Origin: an uncultured Saprospiraceae bacterium
GTDB lineage: Bacteria; Bacteroidota; Bacteroidia; Chitinophagales; Saprospiraceae
Direction of reading: 5' to 3'
Assembly: GCA_937923485.1 (NCBI GenBank)
Contig: CALDUE010000011.1
Span: forward strand, 1 to 64,000
DNA: 64,000 nt
This document shows positions 57,403 to 64,000 of the stretch, piece after piece. Position 1 is the stretch's first letter. Each line of letters begins with the position of its first letter. Made by a program: the position numbers and the translations under genes. The notes beneath the pieces are model-generated. The model had not been told where the DNA came from and did not search any database. It saw only the letters and a program-made list of their open reading frames with translations.

Positions 57403-59075
57403 AGCAGCGCAGCGTCTAAAGCGTCTAGTAGTGCATTTCGCTGCTTGAAGTCCTTCCGAATTCGGGCAACGAGTGTACTAGTAATGTCTCTGCGCGACCT
57501 TCTTGCGACATCGTCCAGAAGACTAGCAACCCATATTGCAGGGCCTTTGCCGAATCGATTGGATAGGTATTCTCTCAATTTGGTTTCAAGCAATAGCTGA
57601 AAGTCTTCAACTTCTAGCTTTCCAACCAAACGGGGAATCATTTGCTTGATAAGAACATCTGAATCGCTTCGATAGAGAAGTTTTTCGAGTGCCTCGTAAT
57701 CTTCAAGCCTGTAAAGAAGCTCTGCACGTAAGGTGTATTTCACATCCGCGTGAAGCTTGGATTCTACTACTTCGGTGAGGCATGCTTGCAGTGTTTTTCG
57801 TGCAAGATTATCATCTAATTCGTCAATAGAAGGAAGAATGGCTTCTAGCTCTCCTGTAGCTACCAAAACGGCAGGAGCATGTTCTAGGACCAGTTCTAAT
57901 TTCTTCGCAGGTATTGCACTTGCGAGTAAAAATTGACGGAGACGCAGGGCGTCCTCTGATTTGCTTTGGTGCTTGAGCGCTGCTCCGGCGAGTTTGACTG
58001 CACGGCGAAAATTAGACTTAGAGATTTCGGTTTGTAATGCCGCTAAAACCAAGCGTGGTTGATCTAGATGGTCAATAAGAAGTCTTTCGGCTTCTTCATT
58101 TAAATCATGTCGATAGTAAAGTTGCATCAACGCTTCGATTCTACTTTCACTGACGCCGTAGGTTTCGTTAGCTTCTAGAATTTCAGCTTTCGTTTCTTCC
58201 ATTGATTCACCAAGGAGTTCTCCGAGTTCATAAAGCGGAAGGTCCATCTGGTTTCTGAAGTAGGCTCCTCGCTGTCTTTCTTCTTCGAGCCAAGATTCGA
58301 TTCGTTCGAGGATGACAGGTGGTGGATTGGATTGAACAACCTGGCTCAATTCAGTAATACAAGTTTTGACGTAAGTCTTGATATCAAGCCCTATGCGATC
58401 TGCCTTCCCGATAACTACGACAAGCTTTGGTATCAGCGTGGTATTTAATTCGAAGATGTCTAAGAAAGCCTTGTCGGCCAACCATCTCTTCCGTTGCTCT
58501 TCAAATTGATGGAGCGCATCGGTAACACGCTTTGCTTGTCTCGGTGAAAAGTGATCGCTCGTCCTTTTAAAAAGCTTTGTCAATACTTGTTCAAAACGAT
58601 TACTAAGAGGCAGCGCTTCCGCAAAACGAACTTTGAGATCAAGGGCGAAATCGCTATGCTTCCGCGCGTAATCTTGAACGAATGCTCTGAGTTCGTGATC
58701 CTCAATCGAGTTGAGGAGTTTCTTCATGCTCAGCTGTGTACGTCGAGGAGCTGAGTGCTTTTTTGCTTTGGGTTGTTTCCGCAGGTGTACGACGGCTGCG
58801 AGTGCAGCGAAATGCGCACATTGTTCGCGGGTTTCGAAGTCAGGACAATCACAACGATAGTCTTTAATTTTCCGACCAGTGAGTTGGATCTCGGTCTCGT
58901 AGGTATCTCCTTTAACTGTCCACAGTCCGTTCGCGTGATCTACAACTTGAAAATTGTCACTATCTCGCAGCGTCTGTCCACCAACAACAGCATCGTCAGC
59001 CAGAGACTCGATGACCTCGTTGATGCCGACTCGGGCAAAAGGTCTAGTATATTGAGATTTTCGGCCTAAAGACAT
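57399..59075 (-). CDS. SWIM zinc finger domain protein
   Basis: CDCPDFETREQCAHFAAL (CxC...CxH). Confidence 0.83.
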   Translation of the reverse strand: MSLGRKSQYTRPFARVGINEVIESLADDAVVGGQTLRDSDNFQVVDHANGLWTVKGDTYETEIQLTGRKIKDYRCDCPDFETREQCAHFAALAAVVHLRKQPKAKKHSAPRRTQLSMKKLLNSIEDHELRAFVQDYARKHSDFALDLKVRFAEALPLSNRFEQVLTKLFKRTSDHFSPRQAKRVTDALHQFEEQRKRWLADKAFLDIFELNTTLIPKLVVVIGKADRIGLDIKTYVKTCITELSQVVQSNPPPVILERIESWLEEERQRGAYFRNQMDLPLYELGELLGESMEETKAEILEANETYGVSESRIEALMQLYYRHDLNEEAERLLIDHLDQPRLVLAALQTEISKSNFRRAVKLAGAALKHQSKSEDALRLRQFLLASAIPAKKLELVLEHAPAVLVATGELEAILPSIDELDDNLARKTLQACLTEVVESKLHADVKYTLRAELLYRLEDYEALEKLLYRSDSDVLIKQMIPRLVGKLEVEDFQLLLETKLREYLSNRFGKGPAIWVASLLDDVARRSRRDITSTLVARIRKDFKQRNALLDALDAALL

Positions 59076-59191
59076 GTAGGTGTAATGTTACGCAAGCGTG
59101 GGTGTTGCGTTTCGTCAATACAGAAAATCGAACTCAAATTATGAATTCTGGTTCCTATGATAATGACAAGCACAAGCTGTAAACTTACACC

Positions 59192-59698
59192 ATGAAGCAC
59201 ATACTATTTGTAAGGCATGCTAAAAGTGACTGGTCTGATGGTACTTTATCTGATTTTGATAGGCCATTAAACCGTCGTGGAAAGCATGATGCCCCTCTGA
59301 TGGCTAAGCACTTAAAGAAAATAGGGTGTGTTCCTACTTTTATTTTAAGTAGTCCAGCAAAGCGGGCATTCTCAACCGCTAAATTGTTTGCTAAAGAATT
59401 TGGTATCGATAAATCTGCTATCAAAACTGATGAAATACTTTATGAATCGTTTACTGCTCAGCTTATTGGAGCCGTAGCACAGCTACCAGACGACCATGAT
59501 ATAGCTGCAATTTTCTCTCATAATCCAGCTACGACGAGTGCAATCGCCCAGTTTTCGGATGATTACATCGGTAATGTGCCAACTTGTGGGATTGGTGTGA
59601 TTAGCTTTGAAGGAACCGAGTGGGCTGCGCTCACGCCTGCCAATGCAAAACTTTCGAAGTTGCTCATTCCTAAACAAGTCCTGGATGAATATCAATAG
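59192..59698 (+). CDS. SixA-like histidine phosphatase
   Basis: ILFVRHAKSDWSDGTLSDFDRPLNRRGKHDAPLMA; SSPAKRAFSTA; IFSHNPA. Confidence 0.9.
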   Translation: MKHILFVRHAKSDWSDGTLSDFDRPLNRRGKHDAPLMAKHLKKIGCVPTFILSSPAKRAFSTAKLFAKEFGIDKSAIKTDEILYESFTAQLIGAVAQLPDDHDIAAIFSHNPATTSAIAQFSDDYIGNVPTCGIGVISFEGTEWAALTPANAKLSKLLIPKQVLDEYQ

Positions 59699-60050
59699 TG
59701 GGTTACTTAAATTGCTTTTTTCGGCATTAATCGGCCTTAGCGTGATTGCTTGCAGTGATTCGAATACTCAGGTCACAGTGGACGACAAAGATGTTGATCT
59801 ACTCGTGGATGCAATGTTGTTGGAGGCCGCACTTCAGGATTTTAGCGGTGCTAAAAGAGATAGCTTGTCTAGAGTGAATTACGAATTGCTTTATGAACGC
59901 CATGGGATAGATGAGTCAGATCTTGAGGATTTGCGACATCGATTTAGCCAGAATCCTGAAAAGTGGGCCATCGCCGCGGATTCTGTGGCAAACCGACTAA
60001 AACGAGGCCGTTCAGATTTTGATTCACTTCTTAACCCTGAGTTAAACTAG
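59685..60050 (+). CDS. DUF4296-like lipoprotein (ATG at 59685; ORF track extends to 59607)
   Basis: MNINSGLLKLLFSALIGLSVIAC lipobox; VDLLVDAMLLEAALQDFSG...YELLYERHGI. Confidence 0.7.
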   Translation: MNINSGLLKLLFSALIGLSVIACSDSNTQVTVDDKDVDLLVDAMLLEAALQDFSGAKRDSLSRVNYELLYERHGIDESDLEDLRHRFSQNPEKWAIAADSVANRLKRGRSDFDSLLNPELN

Positions 60051-60094
60051 ACGTAAAGACTTAGGGATACATTTGCGGCTAACAACTTGCTCTA

Positions 60095-60775
60095 ATGGCC
60101 AACACGAAAATACTTATAGTAGACGACGAGCCGGACATACTCGAGTTTCTACAATATAACCTAGAGAAGGAAGGCTACGAAGTCTTTGTAGCAGATAATG
60201 GAGCAACAGGACTTGAAGAGGCAAAGCGCATACTTCCTGAGCTGATTATTCTTGACATCATGATGCCTGAAATGGATGGCGTTGAAGTATGCCGTAGACT
60301 CAGAAGTGACTCGCAGTTTGATAACACGATCATTACATTTTTGACAGCTAGGCAAGAGGATTATTCTCAAATTGCAGCCCTTGAACAAGGCGGGGATGAT
60401 TACATCTCTAAGCCAATTAAGCCACGAATTCTTGTTGCACGTATCAATGCGATGCTCAGACGTAGGCAGGCTTCGGGTTCTGCGATGGGTAATATGATTG
60501 AAGTCGACGATATGCGAATCGATCTTGAAGGCATGACCATTGATAAGTCTGGTAGCCGAATAGAATTGCCACGCAAAGAATTTGAACTGCTACAACTCTT
60601 GCTCAGTAAGCCAGGAAAAGTATTTTCTCGCGATGAGATTTACCGAAAGGTATGGGGTTCAGATGTAATTGTTGGTAATCGTACCATTGATGTACATATC
60701 CGAAAACTTAGAGAAAAGCTTGGAGATCACTATATCAAAACCGTGAAAGGTATCGGCTATAAATTTGATTTTTAA
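60095..60775 (+). CDS. OmpR/PhoB-type response regulator
   Basis: Receiver ILIVDDEPDILEFL, LIILDIMMPEMDGVEVCRRLR; winged helix GNRTIDVHIRKLREKLG. Confidence 0.95.
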   Translation: MANTKILIVDDEPDILEFLQYNLEKEGYEVFVADNGATGLEEAKRILPELIILDIMMPEMDGVEVCRRLRSDSQFDNTIITFLTARQEDYSQIAALEQGGDDYISKPIKPRILVARINAMLRRRQASGSAMGNMIEVDDMRIDLEGMTIDKSGSRIELPRKEFELLQLLLSKPGKVFSRDEIYRKVWGSDVIVGNRTIDVHIRKLREKLGDHYIKTVKGIGYKFDF

Positions 60776-60778
60776 GGT

Positions 60779-61858
60779 ATGTCACTAGCCACAATTAGTT
60801 CAGATCCGAGCAAGTCAAAAAACCCGACGCCGCAGCAGATTGCTTTTTTTGCAGCTGGGGTAAGTTCAGTTTTTGTAGGGCTGTTCTGCCTTGTACTAGC
60901 CTTGTTTGGAGAGATGCCTATATGGGCTGGGGCTCTCTGCGCATTGATCACACTTGTTGTTGGGTATGTTGTCTTTTTACAGTATTTAAAAAGATATATT
61001 TACCGAAAAATAAAGCTGGTATATAAAACAATTCATCAGCACAAGTTGACGCCCGAAGAGAAGTCTAATTCTGTAAATGTTAGGGAAGATATTATTGAGC
61101 AAGTAGAAGAAGATGTTTCTACTTGGATCCAAGAACAAAATTTGCAAATCGCTGAGCTTAAGCGTTTTGATGAGTACAGACAACGGTTTCTCGGCGATAT
61201 TTCTCACGAATTAAAAACACCAATTTTCAACGTGCAAGGGTATTTGGAGACCTTGCTCGATGGGGCCTTAGAAGACGAAAAAGTTAGGAGAAGGTACATT
61301 GAGAAGGCGGCGAAAAACGTTGAACGTCTCAATACGATTGTGGAAGACTTAGAAAGCATCTCACGCCTTGAAAACGGCAAGGAGATATTGGACATGCAGG
61401 TTTTTGGCATTCTTGATTTAGTCAATGAAGTGTTTGACGAACTTGAGATGAAAGCGCAACAAAAAGGTATCCAGCTACAGATTAAGCCCGGAGCTACTAC
61501 TAATTTTCCTGTATTGGCAGACCGTGAGAATATTCGACAAGTTTTGATCAACTTGGTCAATAACTCGATTAAATATGGGAAAGAGAAAGGGACGAGTAAA
61601 GTTGCTTTTTACGACATGGATAAAAACGTATTGATCGAAGTTGCTGATGATGGAATTGGGATACGCGAGGACCATATGCCCCGGATTTTTGAGCGTTTTT
61701 ACCGTATTGATAAATCTAGAAGTCGTCAGGCGGGAGGTTCAGGACTAGGGCTCTCTATCGTAAAGCACATTATCGAGGCGCACGAGCAGACGATTAATGT
61801 CCGAAGTTCGGCTGAACTGGGAAGCACTTTCGGGTTCACGTTGGCTAAGGCAAAGTAG
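60779..61858 (+). CDS. PhoR-like sensor histidine kinase
   Basis: FLGDISHELKTPIFNVQGYLETL; NLVNNSIKYG; VADDGIGI; GGSGLGLSIVKHII. Confidence 0.95.
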   Translation: MSLATISSDPSKSKNPTPQQIAFFAAGVSSVFVGLFCLVLALFGEMPIWAGALCALITLVVGYVVFLQYLKRYIYRKIKLVYKTIHQHKLTPEEKSNSVNVREDIIEQVEEDVSTWIQEQNLQIAELKRFDEYRQRFLGDISHELKTPIFNVQGYLETLLDGALEDEKVRRRYIEKAAKNVERLNTIVEDLESISRLENGKEILDMQVFGILDLVNEVFDELEMKAQQKGIQLQIKPGATTNFPVLADRENIRQVLINLVNNSIKYGKEKGTSKVAFYDMDKNVLIEVADDGIGIREDHMPRIFERFYRIDKSRSRQAGGSGLGLSIVKHIIEAHEQTINVRSSAELGSTFGFTLAKAK

Positions 61859-61937
61859 GTTGGCAGTCAACAGGCTCTAGGATTTCTTAAAACTATCAAG
61901 GGCTTGTCAATTCGGCAGATTGGTAGTTGCTATTTCC

Positions 61938-61945
61938 TACCTTTG
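61938..61945 (+). promoter_or_regulatory. Putative -7 element TACCTTTG for the ABC-F gene
   Basis: TACCTTTGcggccgcttATG; ends 9 nt before ATG at 61955. Confidence 0.5.
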
Positions 61946-61954
61946 CGGCCGCTT

Positions 61955-63916
61955 ATGATTTCAGCTGCATCCATTTACCTTCAATACGGTGATCGAGTCT
62001 TGTTCGATCGAGTCAACCTTGCCATAAAGCCAGGGGAAAAAATCGGCCTAGTAGGCCGTAATGGCGCTGGTAAATCCACCTTTGTCAAAATTATCGTCGG
62101 CGAGCTCAATCCAATGGAGGGTAACGTGACGATTCCAAATGAAGCGCGTGTAGCTTATCTTCATCAAGACCTTGACCCTCCGAAAGAAAGAACGGTACGT
62201 GAATTAGCCGAAAGTGCTTTTGACGATTTACGAAATATCGAGGATCGCTTGGCGAAGATTGAAGAGCAACTGAATACACGTACAGATTACGAGAGTGATG
62301 CTTATGCGAAGTTGATCGAGAACATGTCGAGCTTACATGAGCGCATCCACATCATGGGTGGTGATCAGCAAGATGCTCAGATTGAGCAGGTCTTGCGCGG
62401 GCTGGGATTTGGGCCAAAGGAGTTTTCGCGAAAGCTGGGAACCTTCTCTGGTGGCTGGCAGATGCGTGCTGAGCTGGCCAAGATGCTACTCGGCAAACCA
62501 GACTATCTATTTTTGGATGAGCCTACCAACCACTTGGACATTGAAAGTATCCTTTGGTTGGAGAAATGGCTGATGCAATACGAAGGTGCGGTGATTACGA
62601 TTTCTCACGACAGAACGTTCTTGGACAACGTGACTAGGCGTACTGTAGAGATTGAAGGAGCGAAGCTTTATGACTATGCCTTCAGCTTTTCCGATTACGA
62701 ATTGCAAAGAGCAGAACGTCGCGAAATCCTTGAAGCTTCAGCCAAGAATCAAGCGAAAATGATTGCTGAGCGTGAGCGTACCATTGCACGTTTTGCCGCG
62801 AAGGCGACGAAGACAAAGATGGCGCAGAGCATGCAGAAAAAGCTTGATCGCGTAGATCGCATTGAATTAGATCAATTGGACACTAGTGCGATGAAGCTAA
62901 GGTTTCCTGCACCACCTAGGTCTGGTGATATTGCGTTGGCTGGCAATAACCTTGCGAAGGCTTATGGCGAAAAGGAAGTCTTTGATAAGGTCGATTTTCA
63001 ACTTCGTCGTGGAGAGCGTATAGCATTTGTTGGTCAGAACGGACAAGGAAAGACGACGCTTGCGAAAATTTTGATTGGTGAACTTGAACCAACTGGTGGA
63101 GAGGTTACGCCTGGTTATAATGTGGAGCTTGGATATTACGCCCAAGATCAGAGTGATCGTTTGGACGGTGACCTGACCTTACTTGAGACGCTTGAAGCTG
63201 TCAGTCCACCAGAGATGCGCACGCAGCTTCGAAATATATTAGGAACGATGATGTTCACCGGTGCCGATCATGACAAAAAAGTCAAGGTGTTAAGTGGTGG
63301 TGAGCGAGCGCGTTTGGCGATGGCGAGTCTATTGTTGCAGCCTAGTAATGTGCTGGTACTTGATGAGCCGACCAACCACTTGGATATGCGCTCCAAGGAT
63401 GTGTTAAAAGAAGCCGTTAAAGAGTATAAAGGAGCCTTGGTGGTCGTGAGTCACGATCGTGATTTCCTAGAAGGCTTAACAGACAATGTACTTGAATTTA
63501 GAGACGGTCGCGTGCAGACTCATATCGGTGATATTGAGGACTACCTCAAGAAGCGTGCGATGGAAGATATGCGTGCCGTAGAGCTACAGTCGAAAAAGAG
63601 TGTAGCTTCTGCGAAGGCTAAAAATGAGGCAGCTTCCGCCAAAACTGCAGGTCCTACTGCTACTGAAAAGGCAAAGCCTACCGTCAGTCAAGAAGAGTTA
63701 AAGGCATTGAATCGAGCGGTTCAAAATGCTGAGCGAAAGGTGGACAATCTTGAGAAGGAGAGTAGCAAGTTGGAGGCCTTACTCGCTGATGTTGATTACT
63801 ACCAGAAGCCTGAGGCGCAAGAGACGATAAAGCAGCATGCAAAGCTTCAGAAAGATTTAGAGCTGGCAATGGAAACTTGGGAGAAGGCTCAGGAGGCCTT
63901 GGATGCTGTTGGGTAG
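61955..63916 (+). CDS. ABC-F family ATP-binding protein (ATG at 61955; ORF track starts at 61904)
   Basis: Two ABC modules: GRNGAGKSTFVKI/LGTFSGGWQMRAELAKMLL/YLFLDEPTNHLD and GQNGQGKTTLAKI/LSGGERARLAMASLLL/VLVLDEPTNHLD; C-terminal coiled coil. Confidence 0.94.
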   Translation: MISAASIYLQYGDRVLFDRVNLAIKPGEKIGLVGRNGAGKSTFVKIIVGELNPMEGNVTIPNEARVAYLHQDLDPPKERTVRELAESAFDDLRNIEDRLAKIEEQLNTRTDYESDAYAKLIENMSSLHERIHIMGGDQQDAQIEQVLRGLGFGPKEFSRKLGTFSGGWQMRAELAKMLLGKPDYLFLDEPTNHLDIESILWLEKWLMQYEGAVITISHDRTFLDNVTRRTVEIEGAKLYDYAFSFSDYELQRAERREILEASAKNQAKMIAERERTIARFAAKATKTKMAQSMQKKLDRVDRIELDQLDTSAMKLRFPAPPRSGDIALAGNNLAKAYGEKEVFDKVDFQLRRGERIAFVGQNGQGKTTLAKILIGELEPTGGEVTPGYNVELGYYAQDQSDRLDGDLTLLETLEAVSPPEMRTQLRNILGTMMFTGADHDKKVKVLSGGERARLAMASLLLQPSNVLVLDEPTNHLDMRSKDVLKEAVKEYKGALVVVSHDRDFLEGLTDNVLEFRDGRVQTHIGDIEDYLKKRAMEDMRAVELQSKKSVASAKAKNEAASAKTAGPTATEKAKPTVSQEELKALNRAVQNAERKVDNLEKESSKLEALLADVDYYQKPEAQETIKQHAKLQKDLELAMETWEKAQEALDAVG

Positions 63917-64000
63917 GAGCTTGATTTATGCGGCGCTCGCGAATCTATTGTTCGTTCTCGTTTTATGCAGGAGTTGAACTAGCCATCTTGGTTGATTTTC

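Noticed and set aside
63928-64000. Open frame at the window end (MRRSRIYCSFSFYAGVELAILVDF...)
   Set aside because: Truncated at the boundary; too short to support.

Overview
This is a chromosomal window from a Bacteroidota bacterium. Lineage is inferred from T9SS type A/B sorting domains, PorP/SprF, TAnnTTTG promoters, DUF4296/DUF1573 proteins and a secG-groES-groEL neighbourhood. It is densely packed with about 55 genes, mostly housekeeping. These include a NupC-like nucleoside transporter, uridine kinase, a PIF1-like helicase, futalosine-pathway genes (mqnE, mqnA, a UbiA-type prenyltransferase), msrA, a T9SS/OmpA/SPOR surface block (16-24 kb), tilS, a GH13 amylase, argS, groESL, secG, ilvE, an FeS photolyase-related protein, pyrRB, glnS, coaD, pruA, rlmH, a PhoR/PhoB-like two-component pair and an ABC-F protein. 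I found no rRNA, tRNA, CRISPR array, prophage or transposase. The most striking signal is a short interspersed DNA word not explained by the gene annotation: GCTTTCGCCAAAAC / GTTTTGGCGAAAGC. I found 11 exact copies by eye and about 20 close variants, on both strands, in all reading frames of unrelated genes and in spacers. Other notable items are a 901-aa protein with seven helix-hairpin-helix-like repeats and a histone-H1-like Lys/Ala tail, a secreted ~990-aa coiled-coil protein, two non-coding repeat islands (28.2-28.6 kb and 36.1-36.4 kb), near-leaderless promoter/start blocks, and several ORF-track starts that overlap terminators or promoters and should be moved. All counts are from manual reading and need a computed scan.
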